Source: an uncultured Bacilli bacterium (GTDB lineage Bacteria; Bacillota_I; Bacilli_A; RF39; UBA660). From it: 57,645 nucleotides of DNA. Below are positions 43,031-53,423 of this stretch, one piece after another. Made by a program: the position numbers and the translations under genes. Each line of letters begins with the position of its first letter. Within the stretch, counting starts at the first letter, position 1. The stretch lies in NCBI GenBank assembly GCA_934085875.1, contig CAKOHQ010000003.1, forward strand, positions 1-57,645. Direction: 5' to 3'. Below the pieces are notes generated by a model. It ran no database searches. It was not told the DNA's origin and saw only the letters and a program-made list of their open reading frames with translations.

Positions 43031-44974
43031 ATGAAAAAAAGAATACTTTATATATTATTAATAATACTTTATACAATATCTATAAGTAGAATTAGCTATT
43101 TAATGATTTATAAAAAAGGATATTATAAAGAAATTTTAAAACAAAAAAACAATAAAATCATATATGGTAATAGTGCTCCAAGAGGTAGAATATTAGACAG
43201 ATCTGGTAATATTATTGTAGATAATGTAGGAATTAAAACTATTATTTATAATAAAATAAAAAATATTGAATTAAAAGATGAAATAGATATTGCAACAAAA
43301 CTTAGTGAAATAATAGGGATAGATTTTGGAAATAATGAAGAATTAAAATATTACTATTATATAACTCATAAAAATACTATTAATAAATTAGTAACTGATG
43401 AAGAATTTACAAGACATAAAGAGAGAAAAATAAATGATCAAGAGTTGTTAAAAATTAAATTAGATAAAATAACAGAAGATATGATTAACAGCATGAGTGA
43501 TATTGAAAAAAAAGCAAGTAAAATTTATAGTATTATGTCTAAAGGGTATAATTATGAAGATAAATATATAAAAAAAAATTGTACAGATGAAGAATATAGT
43601 AAAGTAATTGAACTAAATTTACCTGGTATTAGATGTGAATTATCTTTTAAAAGAATTAATAATTATAAAGATACATTAAGTAATGTTATTGGAACCATAG
43701 GTTTAATTCCTAAAGAAGAAATAGAGGAGTATAAAAAGTTAGGATATACTAGCAATGATATTGTAGGTACAAGTTATTTAGAAAAATATTATGAAGAATA
43801 TTTAAAAGGAGAAAAAGCTAAATATAAAATAAATAATGATAATACAATAAGTTTAATAAGTGAAGAAAAAAGAGGAAATGATTTAGTACTTAATATAGAT
43901 ATTAATCTACAACAAAAAATAGAAAATATATTAGAAAAAGAAATATTAAAATCTAAAGATTATAAAAGTACTAGATATTATAATGGTTCTTATATAATTG
44001 TTAGTGATCCAACAGATGGTAGCATCATTAGTATGGTGGGTAAGAGTTATAATAATGGAGAATTTTATAATAATGAAATAGGTAATATAAATAAAAGTTA
44101 TACAGTAGGTAGTGTTGTTAAAGCAGCTACTATTTCAATTGGATATAAATATAATATTATAGATATTGGTACAACTGGTTACGATTCATGTGTTAAATTA
44201 AAACATAAAACACAAAAATGTAGTTGGAAAAATTTAGGAAGAGTTAATGATTTAAGAGCATTACAAGAATCTAGTAATTATTATCAATTTTTAATAGCAA
44301 TAGGATTAACAGGTGAAAAATATAAATATAATATGAGTTTAAATAATTTGGATTATGCTTTTAAAGTATATAGAGATACATTGGCAAGTTATGGATTGGG
44401 AAGTATAACAGGAATCGATTTAGAAAATGAAAATATAGGTATTATAGGTAAAACAATAAGTGATGATTTATTACTAAATTTAAGTATTGGACAATATGAC
44501 ACCTATACACCAATAGAATTAACACAATATATTAATACAGTTGCAAATAATGGAAATAGAATAGCATTATCTTTGATGAAAGAAATAGTTAATGAAAAAG
44601 GTGAAATTGTTTTAAAAAATGAAAGTAAAGTTTTAAATACAGTAGATTTAGAAGATAAATATAAAAATAGAATAAAAGAAGGCTTAAGAAATGTATCTCT
44701 TTATGGAACTGGTAGTTTTTATATAGATAAGAAATATAAAGCTAGTAGTAAAACAGGAACAAGTGAATCAGTTTTAGACACAGATAAAGATGGTATCAGT
44801 GATACCTATGCTACAACTAGAACTTTTGTATCCTATATGCCTAGTGATGAACCAATATATAGTCTAGTAATTGTAAGCCCAAATATAGACTATAAAGAAA
44901 GAGAAAATACACGTACATACCCAATAAATATGTATTTATCTAGACAAGTAAGTAAAATTTTATTTGATAATTAG
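43031..44974 (+). CDS. Class B penicillin-binding protein (PBP2/SpoVD type)
   Basis: A 647-residue transpeptidase: one N-terminal membrane anchor (about 4-24), a dimerisation domain with PRGRILDRSGNII, and a transpeptidase domain with SVVK (near 361), SSN (near 414) and KTGT (near 573). It cross-links peptidoglycan outside the cell. No PASTA domains. It may act in division, elongation or spore cortex synthesis; which of these cannot be read from the sequence. Confidence 0.9.
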   Translation: MKKRILYILLIILYTISISRISYLMIYKKGYYKEILKQKNNKIIYGNSAPRGRILDRSGNIIVDNVGIKTIIYNKIKNIELKDEIDIATKLSEIIGIDFGNNEELKYYYYITHKNTINKLVTDEEFTRHKERKINDQELLKIKLDKITEDMINSMSDIEKKASKIYSIMSKGYNYEDKYIKKNCTDEEYSKVIELNLPGIRCELSFKRINNYKDTLSNVIGTIGLIPKEEIEEYKKLGYTSNDIVGTSYLEKYYEEYLKGEKAKYKINNDNTISLISEEKRGNDLVLNIDINLQQKIENILEKEILKSKDYKSTRYYNGSYIIVSDPTDGSIISMVGKSYNNGEFYNNEIGNINKSYTVGSVVKAATISIGYKYNIIDIGTTGYDSCVKLKHKTQKCSWKNLGRVNDLRALQESSNYYQFLIAIGLTGEKYKYNMSLNNLDYAFKVYRDTLASYGLGSITGIDLENENIGIIGKTISDDLLLNLSIGQYDTYTPIELTQYINTVANNGNRIALSLMKEIVNEKGEIVLKNESKVLNTVDLEDKYKNRIKEGLRNVSLYGTGSFYIDKKYKASSKTGTSESVLDTDKDGISDTYATTRTFVSYMPSDEPIYSLVIVSPNIDYKERENTRTYPINMYLSRQVSKILFDN

Positions 44975-45025
44975 TTTATTCTTTGTTATAATACTTATAG
45001 TTTTGTAAACAAAGGAGGTTATTTT

Positions 45026-45205
45026 ATGGCAAAAGGAAAAACTGATGCAAGATGCCTAGTTGGATTAAAATGTCCTAAATGTGGTTTTATGATAAGACAT
45101 ACAGAAAAGAATACAAGAAATACAACTGAAAAATTAGAAATAAATAAATATTGTCCTAAATGTCAACAACATCAAACTTTTAAAGAAGCTAAAATAGGAA
45201 AATAA
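45026..45205 (+). CDS. rpmG: Ribosomal protein bL33, zinc-binding form
   Basis: A 59-residue protein, too short for a routine length cut. It starts MAKGKTDARCLVGLKCPKCG and has TEKNTRNT, EINKYCPKC: the bL33 pattern with two CxxC pairs (the C+ form that binds zinc). A strong AAAGGAGG site lies 7 bases before the ATG, and TATAAT near 44989 may be its -10. It is followed by efp. Confidence 0.93.
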   Translation: MAKGKTDARCLVGLKCPKCGFMIRHTEKNTRNTTEKLEINKYCPKCQQHQTFKEAKIGK

Positions 45206-45228
45206 TTATTTAAGAAAGGAGTTTATAT

Positions 45229-45789
45229 ATGAATATTAATATAAATGAAATTAAAAATGGTATGACTATTATTATAGATGGTAAATTATGCTTAATAGAA
45301 GAATTTCAACACGTAAAACCTGGTAAAGGTAGTGCATTTATGAAAATGAAATTAAGAAACTTAAGAACTGGTTCTTTAGTTGAAGATACTTACAATACTA
45401 ATATCAAAATTGAAAGAGCTAGAGTAGATAAATCTAAAATGAATTATTTATATAATGATGGAACAAATTATGTATTTATGAATAATGAAACATATGAACA
45501 ATTAGAAATACCAGAAGAAAAATTAAAAGATCAAATTAAGTTTTTAAAAGAAGGTATGGATATAGATATTTCTACTTATGAAGGTGAAATTATTGGAATT
45601 ACATTACCAGAAAAAGTTGAATATGAAGTTACTGAAACTACTGAAGCAACAAAAGGTAATACTACTAATAACGCTACTAAAGATGCAACAATTGAAACTG
45701 GATATACTTTAAGAGTACCATTATTTATATCTCAAGGAGAACATATAATTGTTTCTACATTAGATGGAAAGTATGTATCAAGAGCTTAA
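45229..45789 (+). CDS. efp: Translation elongation factor P
   Basis: The 186-residue EF-P rescues ribosomes stalled at proline runs. Domain I carries the loop KPGKGSAF (tip Lys33), which is the modified residue in many species; domains II and III follow (ending YVSRA). No EF-P-modifying enzyme was found in the window. AAAGGAG site; strong terminator overlaps the stop. Confidence 0.95.
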   Translation: MNININEIKNGMTIIIDGKLCLIEEFQHVKPGKGSAFMKMKLRNLRTGSLVEDTYNTNIKIERARVDKSKMNYLYNDGTNYVFMNNETYEQLEIPEEKLKDQIKFLKEGMDIDISTYEGEIIGITLPEKVEYEVTETTEATKGNTTNNATKDATIETGYTLRVPLFISQGEHIIVSTLDGKYVSRA

Positions 45790-45808
45790 TATTTATAAGT
45801 TCTTTTTT
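45781..45808 (+). terminator. Terminator after efp
   Basis: An 8-bp stem (45781-45788 with 45796-45803, one wobble), then T run. Confidence 0.75.
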
Positions 45809-45831
45809 TATTCTTTTCTTTACAGAAATAA

Positions 45832-45850
45832 ATTTACATTTATTGTAAAT
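45832..45850. promoter_or_regulatory. Palindrome over the -35 of the racemase gene
   Basis: ATTTACA (45832-45838) and TGTAAAT (45844-45850) form a perfect inverted repeat. The second arm includes TTGTAA (45843-45848), which with TATAAT 18 bases on makes a likely promoter. Possible repressor site. Confidence 0.35.
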
Positions 45851-45895
45851 AATAATAGTAATATGATATAATTTTTAAGGAAGAGTTGATATTTT

Positions 45896-47035
45896 ATGTA
45901 TAGAAAAACTTATGTAGAAATAGATTGTAACAAGTTAGAAAATAATATAAAAGAAATAAAAAATAAATATAATGATTATAAATATTATATTGGTGTTGTG
46001 AAAGCTAATTGTTATGGTCATGGTATAGAAAGTATAAAATATTTAATAAAAGGTGGAATAAATTATTTAGCAACATCTAGCTTAGAAGAAGCAATAAAAA
46101 TAAGAGAATTATATAACGATATTCCAATATTAGTATTAGAACCAATACATTATGAAGATATATTAGTTGCTACTAAAAATAATATAGATATAACAATAGA
46201 TAATAAAGAATTATTTGACAAACTAATAAATAATAATATAAATATTAAGTTTCATATAAAAATAGATAGTGGTATGAATAGATTTGGTTTTAAAGATAAA
46301 AATGATGTTAAATATGTATTTGATAATAGTAATACAAAAGTTAAATTAATTGGTATATATACACAACTTTATAGTGGTGCAGGAAATAGTTTAAAAAAAG
46401 AATTAGAACAATTTAAAGATTTAACTAGTTTAATTGATTTAAATAAAATAGATATAGTTCATATAGATAGAAGTTTAACATTAGAACAACATGAAAAAAT
46501 AGAATTTACAAATGGTATAAGGCTAGGTATAGTAATGTATGGATTTAATAAATATAGATATCCACTTTCTTGGAAAAGAAAATTATATAATAAAATTTTT
46601 AGAATTAAAGATAATTATAAAGAATCTATTTTAAATCTTGGTACAGTATTAAAATTTTATACTGAAGTAATAGAAACTAAAAAAGTTAGTAGTAATGAAA
46701 TAATAGGTTATGGAGGTATGTATGATAACAATAATAATGTTATTGTTGGAATATTACCTTATGGATTTGCAGATTATTTATTTATAAATAAAAGTTATGT
46801 TTATATAAATGGTAAAAGATATAATATAGTTGTTAATTATATGGATGTAACTAGTGTAATAATAGATGAAAGTGTTAAAGTAGGAGATAAAGTAGAAATA
46901 TTTGGAGATAATATTAGTATAAGAGAAGCAAGTAGGTTAGCAAATGCTAACGTATATAAAACAATATGTAGTATTACTAATAGAGTTCCAAGAGTTTATA
47001 TATATAATGATGAACGAAAAGAAATAGAATATTAG
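45896..47035 (+). CDS. Alanine-racemase-family PLP enzyme
   Basis: A 379-residue protein of the Alr fold. The PLP-lysine is Lys36 in VVKANCYGHG; the second catalytic Tyr lies in IIGYGGMY (near 270); PYGFADYL and NYMDVTSVII are also family elements. The usual H.ANSA phosphate-site sequence reads HIDRSLTL, so this is a divergent member. It may make D-Ala for the cell wall or, given its neighbours, D-Asp. The ATP-grasp gene follows by 8 bases. Confidence 0.8.
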   Translation: MYRKTYVEIDCNKLENNIKEIKNKYNDYKYYIGVVKANCYGHGIESIKYLIKGGINYLATSSLEEAIKIRELYNDIPILVLEPIHYEDILVATKNNIDITIDNKELFDKLINNNINIKFHIKIDSGMNRFGFKDKNDVKYVFDNSNTKVKLIGIYTQLYSGAGNSLKKELEQFKDLTSLIDLNKIDIVHIDRSLTLEQHEKIEFTNGIRLGIVMYGFNKYRYPLSWKRKLYNKIFRIKDNYKESILNLGTVLKFYTEVIETKKVSSNEIIGYGGMYDNNNNVIVGILPYGFADYLFINKSYVYINGKRYNIVVNYMDVTSVIIDESVKVGDKVEIFGDNISIREASRLANANVYKTICSITNRVPRVYIYNDERKEIEY

Positions 47036-47043
47036 GTGAAGAT

Positions 47044-48276
47044 ATGAAAGAATTTAGATGTTTAATAATAGGAAATGATATAAATGCATATTACTTAGCA
47101 AGATGTTATCATGAATTTACTGGTAAGAAAGCAGATTTAATATCAATTGATATACCAGGACAAAAATCATTTGCATATACAAGATATACAAAAATATTAA
47201 ATATAAAATACATAGAAAAATTATGGGATGAAAATATATTTTTAAATGCATTAGAAGAATATTATAATTTACATAAGGGAGAAAAAATATTACTTGTTAG
47301 TAGTAATGAAACTTATGGGGAGTTCATTGCTAAAAATCAAAATAAATTAAAAAAGAAATTTTATTTTAATTATCCTAGTGTAGAATTACAAAGAACTTTA
47401 GTTAATAAAGAAAGTTTTTATAAAACTTATGCTAAAAGTGTTTTAGATTTACCTAAAACTATATATTTTGATTGTAAATTAGATGATAAAGTTAAGAAAA
47501 AAATAAATTTTCCTGTAATAGTTAAACCTGCTAATGTAATCTTATTTAAACATATTAATTTTAAGGGTAAGAAAAAAATATATAGACTTAATACTATGGA
47601 AGAATTAAATGAAGTAATAGGTTATTTTAAAAATGGTGGATATGATGATACATTAATAATACAAGAATATATTCCTGGAGATGATTCACATCTATTTGAT
47701 GCAGTAGTTTATGTAGATAAAAATCATGAAGTTAAATTAATTTCGTTTGCTCAAATAGGATTGCAAGAACATTCATCTAAAATGATAGGTAATGCTGCTG
47801 TTTTAATAAATGGTTATTCAGAATTTCCTGGTGTAACAGACCAAATAAATAAAATTAAGAAATTTATGGAAAAAATAGAATATCAAGGTTTTGCTGAATT
47901 TGATATGAAATATGATGAACGTGATGGAAAATATAAAGTAATGGAAATTAATGCTAGACAAGGTAGATGTTCATATTATATTACTCCATGTGGATTTAAT
48001 TTAATTGAAATATTATATAAAGATTTAATATTAAAAGAAGAATTAGATTATCAAATAGTAGAAAATCAACAATTAGAAACATTTGTACCAAAATATATAG
48101 TAAAAAAATATATTACAAATGAAAAATATAAAGAAAAGGTATTAAGTTTATGGAAAGATAGAGTTAATCCACTTTCTTATAAGATAGATAATGACTTCTT
48201 ACGTAAATTATTATTAATTAAAATTGCTTATAATTACATTGTGGCATATAAGGAAGCAAACTGGGATTGGAAGTGA
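47044..48276 (+). CDS. ATP-grasp ligase, D-aspartate ligase-like
   Basis: A 410-residue ATP-grasp protein: an N-terminal nucleotide-like domain (LIIGNDINAYYLARCY), a central ATP-binding part (FPVIVKPANV, IIQEYIPGDDSHLFDAVVYVD) and EFDMKYDERDGKYKVMEINARQGR holding the metal-binding Glu and Asn. Length and order resemble D-aspartate ligases (AslA/Aslfm), which add D-Asp to the Lys of UDP-MurNAc-pentapeptide. The neighbours, a racemase-family gene and an AsnB-type gene, support this. It could be another amino-acid ligase. Confidence 0.65.
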   Translation: MKEFRCLIIGNDINAYYLARCYHEFTGKKADLISIDIPGQKSFAYTRYTKILNIKYIEKLWDENIFLNALEEYYNLHKGEKILLVSSNETYGEFIAKNQNKLKKKFYFNYPSVELQRTLVNKESFYKTYAKSVLDLPKTIYFDCKLDDKVKKKINFPVIVKPANVILFKHINFKGKKKIYRLNTMEELNEVIGYFKNGGYDDTLIIQEYIPGDDSHLFDAVVYVDKNHEVKLISFAQIGLQEHSSKMIGNAAVLINGYSEFPGVTDQINKIKKFMEKIEYQGFAEFDMKYDERDGKYKVMEINARQGRCSYYITPCGFNLIEILYKDLILKEELDYQIVENQQLETFVPKYIVKKYITNEKYKEKVLSLWKDRVNPLSYKIDNDFLRKLLLIKIAYNYIVAYKEANWDWK

Positions 48277-48280
48277 TATA

Positions 48281-50116
48281 ATGTGTGGATTTTGTGGATT
48301 TAGTGATAAAAGAAGTATAAATGATAAAAAGAAAATAATAAAAGATATGTCTGATAGAATTATTCATAGAGGACCAGATAGTGATGGATATTATGTAGAT
48401 AAAAATATTGCTATGGGTTTTAGAAGACTATCCATAATTGATTTAAAAGGTGGGAATCAACCATTATATAATGAAGATAAAAGTGTAGTAGTTATGTTTA
48501 ATGGTGAAATATATAATTTTATGGAATTAAGAAGTGATTTAGAAAAATTAAATCATAAATTTAAAACTAATAGTGATACCGAAGTAATAGTACATGGATA
48601 TGAAGAATATGGAACAAATATATTTAATAAATTACGTGGTATGTTTGGAATAATAATATATGATAAAAATAAAAATATATTAATTGGTGCTAGAGATTAT
48701 TTTGGTATAAAACCATTCTATTATTATAATAATGGTAATTTATTTATGGTTGGAAGTGAAATTAAATCTTTCTTATCTCATCCTGATTTTAAAAAAGAGT
48801 TAAACAATAAAGTATTAGGAATGTATTTATCTTATGGTACTAATCATTTAGAAGAAACATTCTTTAAATATACTAAAAAATTAAAACCAGGACATTATTT
48901 AATTTATAAAGATGGTAAAGTTAGTACACATGCTTATCATAAATTAGAATATAATAAAGTTAATAACAGCTACGAATATTATGAAAAATTAGTAGAAGAA
49001 ACATTAGAAAGTTCAATTAAATATCATCAAATAAGTGATGTTGAAGTAGGTTCGTACCTTAGTGGTGGAGTAGATTCATCATATGTTGTTAGTATGGCTA
49101 AACCTAACAAGACATTTACTGTTGGATTTAAAGGTAAAGGGTTTAGTGAAATAGATTATGCTAAAAGTTTATCAGATCATTTTAATGTAAAACATTACAG
49201 TAAAGTAATTAGTGGAGATGAATTTTTTGATATATTGCCAACAGTACAATACCATTGCGATGAACCTAGTGCTAACGTTAGTACAGTTCCATTATATTTC
49301 TTAAGCAAACTTGCTAGAAGTCAAGTTAAAGTTGTATTATCTGGTGAAGGTGCTGATGAGATGTTTGGTGGATATAATGAATATAATGATTCTCTAGGTG
49401 AAAAATTATATTTATCTTTACCATTATTTATTAGAAGTGGAATATCACATATAATAAAACCATTACCATATTTTAAAGGTAAACATACATTAGAAAAATA
49501 TGGAAAAGATATTAGTAAAAGATATTATAATAAAACAGAAATGTTTTTAAATGATGAAATAAAAGATATATTAAATGAAGATTATATACCAGATATTACA
49601 CCATATGATTTATGTAAGCCATATCATGATGAGACTAAGGGAGAAAATGATGTACTTAGAAAAATGTATATTGATCTTAACTTTTGGCTTCCTAATGATA
49701 TACTTTTAAAAGCAGATAAAATGTCTATGGCAAATAGTGTAGAATTACGTGTACCATTTTTAGATAAAGAAGTATGGAATATATCTAAAAAACTTCCTAC
49801 AAAATATATGGTACATGATAATCAAACTAAATATATATTTAGACAAATTGCAAATAAAGTTATTCCAACAGAATGGGCTAAAAGAAAAAAATTAGGTTTC
49901 CCAGTACCATTTGGTAATTGGATTATGGAAGAAAAATATTATAAAAAAGTAAAAGATATGTTTAATAAAGATTTTGTTAGTACATTCTTTAATAAAGATA
50001 AAATTAATGAAATGTTAGATAATCATTATAATAATGTATTACGTAATGGTAAAAAAATATATACTATATATTCATTCTTAATATGGTATGAAAGATTCTT
50101 TATAACAGAAAAATAA
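48281..50116 (+). CDS. AsnB/AsnH-type glutamine amidotransferase
   Basis: A 611-residue enzyme: the N-terminal glutaminase domain starts with Cys2 (MCGFCGFSD, so ATG 48281 is certain) and has RHRGPD-like IHRGPDSDG, FNGEIYN and SDTEV; the synthetase domain has SGGVDSS (near 262) and SGEGADEMFGGY. AsnB makes Asn from Asp; the related AsnH amidates D-Asp in cell-wall bridges. The position 4 bases after a D-Asp-ligase-like gene makes the AsnH role attractive. Terminator right after the stop. Confidence 0.85.
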   Translation: MCGFCGFSDKRSINDKKKIIKDMSDRIIHRGPDSDGYYVDKNIAMGFRRLSIIDLKGGNQPLYNEDKSVVVMFNGEIYNFMELRSDLEKLNHKFKTNSDTEVIVHGYEEYGTNIFNKLRGMFGIIIYDKNKNILIGARDYFGIKPFYYYNNGNLFMVGSEIKSFLSHPDFKKELNNKVLGMYLSYGTNHLEETFFKYTKKLKPGHYLIYKDGKVSTHAYHKLEYNKVNNSYEYYEKLVEETLESSIKYHQISDVEVGSYLSGGVDSSYVVSMAKPNKTFTVGFKGKGFSEIDYAKSLSDHFNVKHYSKVISGDEFFDILPTVQYHCDEPSANVSTVPLYFLSKLARSQVKVVLSGEGADEMFGGYNEYNDSLGEKLYLSLPLFIRSGISHIIKPLPYFKGKHTLEKYGKDISKRYYNKTEMFLNDEIKDILNEDYIPDITPYDLCKPYHDETKGENDVLRKMYIDLNFWLPNDILLKADKMSMANSVELRVPFLDKEVWNISKKLPTKYMVHDNQTKYIFRQIANKVIPTEWAKRKKLGFPVPFGNWIMEEKYYKKVKDMFNKDFVSTFFNKDKINEMLDNHYNNVLRNGKKIYTIYSFLIWYERFFITEK

Positions 50117-50137
50117 TCTACGTTTTGTAGATTTTTT
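50115..50137 (+). terminator. Terminator after the amidotransferase gene
   Basis: A perfect 7-bp stem (50115-50121 with 50127-50133), overlapping the stop codon, plus T run. Confidence 0.75.
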
Positions 50138-50184
50138 TCATACATAAAAAAACATAAGTATTATATAATACTATGTTATTTATA

Positions 50185-51825
50185 TTAATTAGATATTTTT
50201 AAATGTAATTTATTTTTAATTTTATTAATAAATTCTTTACCAAATACTTCATTAATAACATTTAATTTATAAGTAATAAATATATATATTATTGCACCTA
50301 TTATAGAATTAATTATAGTAGTAATGATTGCACCACTTCTTGTCATTAAATCAAATGGCAAAACTTTATTTAATGTAAATAATACCATAAACATAATTAT
50401 AACTGCAAATAACATTTTATATGTTAAGTTAATAGTACTTTTAAATTTTAAACCTTTACTTTCTTTCTTTAAATAATATATACTAACACCTATACTTAAA
50501 AAGTATCCTATACAAGTAGCAATTATACTACCTATAAAACTTTCAATTCCTATATATTTACATAAATACATCATTGGAACATCTAGTATACCATTTGTCA
50601 CAAAACCTAACATAACAGATAAATATACTGCTTTAAATTTATTCATTGATTGTAGCATTGTAGAAGTAGATATATTAATATTAACTAATAATGCTGTAAA
50701 AATATTTATACTAAGTATTAATCCACCATATTTATTTGTATTATAAAATATAGTCCAAATTGGAGTAGATAAAATACTTATTCCAACAGTCATTGGTATA
50801 GAAGTATAAAGTATAATTTGTAATGCTTTATTTATTTTTAAATTAACATTTTTATAATCTTTTTTTACATAACTAGATACTATATTAGGTATTAAACTCA
50901 TTGTCATACCAAGTACTATCGAATTAATAATCATAGATATTTTAGGACACCATGTTGATATACTAGACGTAATAAATTCTACATCACTAGCACTATATCC
51001 TAAATGTTGTATTGTTCTACTTACTAATATCATATCAGTAGAAGAATATACGTTAGTTATTAAATTTATAATAATTATTGGTATTGAGTAGCTAGCAATT
51101 TTTTTAATAATTTCTTTATTTGTAATAGAATCTTTTTTATACTCTTTATCTAAATGTAAATCTTTCTTATTATGTTTTATTTTTATTAATAGGTATAAAT
51201 CAGCTGCTAAAGCTCCAAAGAATGCACCGAGTAATGATATTCCAACAGCAAGTGTTAATGTTCCATTAAATACTTTATATATTAAATATGATCCAAGTAG
51301 CATAATTGCTATTCTAACAACTTGTTCTATTAATTGACTAACACTAGATGGTGTCATTATTTTATGACCTTGTAAATATCCTTTTGTTATACTTAAAAAT
51401 GGTACAACTAATATGGATACTGAAACACATCTTATAACGAATGCAATATCATTTATAGTATTTCCACCAGTCATATCTCCAATTATTAAATGTGCTATTG
51501 GTTTTGCAAATATAAATAATAACATAAAAGATAATATAGATAATAAACTAATTATTTTTTTAGATATTTTATATGTTCTTGTTTTTGCTTCTAAATATCC
51601 AAGTGTTTCATATTCACTAATTAATTTGCTAATAGCATTCGGTATACCAGCACTAGATATACTTAAGAAAATTAAATATATATTATAGGCATAGCTATAA
51701 AGTGCTGCACCACGAGATCCTACTATTGAATAAAATGGAACAACATATAACATACCTAATATTTTTACTAAAAAAATAAATACAGTAGCTATAACAGTTC
51801 CTTCTACAAAACTATTTTTTTTCAT
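50185..51825 (-). CDS. SpoVB/MurJ-like lipid flippase
   Basis: A 546-residue protein with 14 likely membrane helices of the MOP superfamily. Its start (FVEGTVIATVFIFLVKILGMLYVVPFY) and SRGAALYSYAYNIY follow the SpoVB/YtgP group, which moves lipid-linked cell-wall precursors (lipid II) across the membrane. SpoVB acts in cortex formation; the vegetative members do the same in growth. It is convergent with the cross-bridge genes. Confidence 0.85.
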   Translation of the reverse strand: MKKNSFVEGTVIATVFIFLVKILGMLYVVPFYSIVGSRGAALYSYAYNIYLIFLSISSAGIPNAISKLISEYETLGYLEAKTRTYKISKKIISLLSILSFMLLFIFAKPIAHLIIGDMTGGNTINDIAFVIRCVSVSILVVPFLSITKGYLQGHKIMTPSSVSQLIEQVVRIAIMLLGSYLIYKVFNGTLTLAVGISLLGAFFGALAADLYLLIKIKHNKKDLHLDKEYKKDSITNKEIIKKIASYSIPIIIINLITNVYSSTDMILVSRTIQHLGYSASDVEFITSSISTWCPKISMIINSIVLGMTMSLIPNIVSSYVKKDYKNVNLKINKALQIILYTSIPMTVGISILSTPIWTIFYNTNKYGGLILSINIFTALLVNINISTSTMLQSMNKFKAVYLSVMLGFVTNGILDVPMMYLCKYIGIESFIGSIIATCIGYFLSIGVSIYYLKKESKGLKFKSTINLTYKMLFAVIIMFMVLFTLNKVLPFDLMTRSGAIITTIINSIIGAIIYIFITYKLNVINEVFGKEFINKIKNKLHLKISN

Positions 51826-51942
51826 TTAATCATTCCTTACATAAGAAAATTATATAATATTTATTAATATTTTTCATTATTTATCTTTATTTTATACATT
51901 TTATATACATAAACTATTTTAGAATATATAATATTTCTTATT

Positions 51943-52644
51943 TGAGTTTATGGGAAAGTATTAATAATGAAAACTTCAAAGGTGTCGAATTCGACACGTT
52001 TAAAAATGAAGCAGGTAGTAATAAATTTAAAATGTCTCCACAGAAATGGATTAAATAAACTAATGCAGTTGGTATTATTTCTTAATCAGGTAATAATGGT
52101 GGAACATATGCTAGAAATGATATTGCTTTTGAATTTGCATATTAGCTTTCTCATGAATTTAAACTTTACTTAATAACTGAATTTCAACGATTAAAGAAAG
52201 AAAAGCATACCAAAACAAAATTGATTGGAATGCTAATAGAGTTTTAGCAAAAGTTAGTTATGTAGTTCATACTGATGCTATTAAAAGTATTATTGTTCCC
52301 ACTTTATCTGAAAAGAAAAAGAGTTTGTATATGCTGAAGAGGCTGACGTTTTAAATGTTGCATTATTTGGTATAACTGTTAAAGAATGGCGAGAAAATAA
52401 CCCTGAAATAGCTGTTAAAGGAAATATTAGAGATTGTACTGATTTACTTCATTTAGTTGTATTGAATAATCTTGAGAATATTAATGCTGAATTAATTGAA
52501 ATGAAAATACCGCAAAATGAGAGACTTGTTAAATTAAATAATATTGCAAAAAAACAAATGGAATTATTAAAAAATAATAAATCATTTAATAATCTTGAAT
52601 ATATTGAAAATAAAGTTAATAGTAAGCAAGAATTACTTATATGA
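51943..52644 (+). pseudogene. KilA-N domain protein, heavily decayed
   Basis: Pieces of one protein in several frames: ENFKGVEFDTFKNEAGSNKF, MSPQKWIK, NAVGIIS, GGTYARNDIAFEFAY, LSHEFKLYLITEFQRLKKE, then YAEEADVLNVALFGITVKEW, GNIRDC and a C-terminal helix up to a TAA at 52644. Order and spacing match KilA-N proteins of phages and plasmids. At least three in-frame stops and frame changes interrupt it. The repeated stops cannot be recoding, since TAA and TAG end intact genes here. Confidence 0.85.
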
Positions 52645-52751
52645 AAAATCGATGGATTAATATTAATTTTTTTGTTCTTATTAATAAAAATTATTGATTT
52701 CTACTTTATTATTGTTTTATAATATTTATTGTTATTAGAAAGAGAGTAGTT

Positions 52752-53315
52752 ATGGAAAAAGATTTATTAAACAAAATTTATAAGTTAGGAAAATGTATAT
52801 TATTAATGTTATTATTAATATTAGTAATATTAGTTGTAGGTGTATCTAAAATGTATACATCAAATAGTAATAATAGTGAAAGCTCTAGCAATGAACGTGA
52901 ATATAATACTCATTATGATGTATCGATGTTTAAAAAAATAAATGCTAGCGATTTAAAAAATGAAACTAAAGGTAAATTAAGTGTAGTATACATTGGACGT
53001 TCTACTTGTGGATGGTGTAGTGCTTTCTTACCAAATTTATGGGATGCACAAGAAAAATATGGATATACTACATTATATATTGATATAGCAAAAATAATGG
53101 ACTTTGAAAATGGTGGTATAACTGATCAATCTTCTTATGATATTATGATAAAATTAACTGGTAAAGGTTATGAAGATTATGTTGAAAAGAATTTTGGTTC
53201 AACACCTATGATACTTATAATGAAAGATAATAAAATAGTTGGTGCTCAAACTGGATATTCTGAATATAATGAGTTTGAAAAACTATTAAATAATTCTGGA
53301 ATTAATAAAGATTAA
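52752..53315 (+). CDS. Membrane-anchored thioredoxin-like protein
   Basis: A 187-residue protein with one N-terminal membrane segment (about 15-33), a Ser/Asn-rich linker and an outer thioredoxin fold with CGWC (Cys86, Cys89) and the cis-Pro element GSTPMILI. It resembles the accessory thioredoxins found with bacteriocin export. Possible oxidase or reductase for exported thiols; the partner is unknown. The next gene downstream is an ABC exporter-type gene, with a terminator between them. Confidence 0.8.
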   Translation: MEKDLLNKIYKLGKCILLMLLLILVILVVGVSKMYTSNSNNSESSSNEREYNTHYDVSMFKKINASDLKNETKGKLSVVYIGRSTCGWCSAFLPNLWDAQEKYGYTTLYIDIAKIMDFENGGITDQSSYDIMIKLTGKGYEDYVEKNFGSTPMILIMKDNKIVGAQTGYSEYNEFEKLLNNSGINKD

Positions 53316-53322
53316 ATTACTA

Positions 53323-53374
53323 AAAAATCGTACTAAAATAAACAGATTTTAATAAACTGTATAGTACGATTTTT
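53323..53374. terminator. Terminator after the thioredoxin-like gene
   Basis: A perfect 13-bp stem (53323-53335 with 53362-53374) with a 26-base loop, T-rich at the 3' side and A-rich at the 5' side. Confidence 0.7.
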
Positions 53375-53423
53375 ATTATTTGTAAATTCGACAAAAAAAG
53401 CTAAAAAAAGTATAAAAAAACTA

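Noticed and set aside
51943..52644. Stop-codon recoding in the KilA-N gene
   Set aside because: It has both TAA and TAG plus frame changes, and those codons end intact genes; decay explains it.
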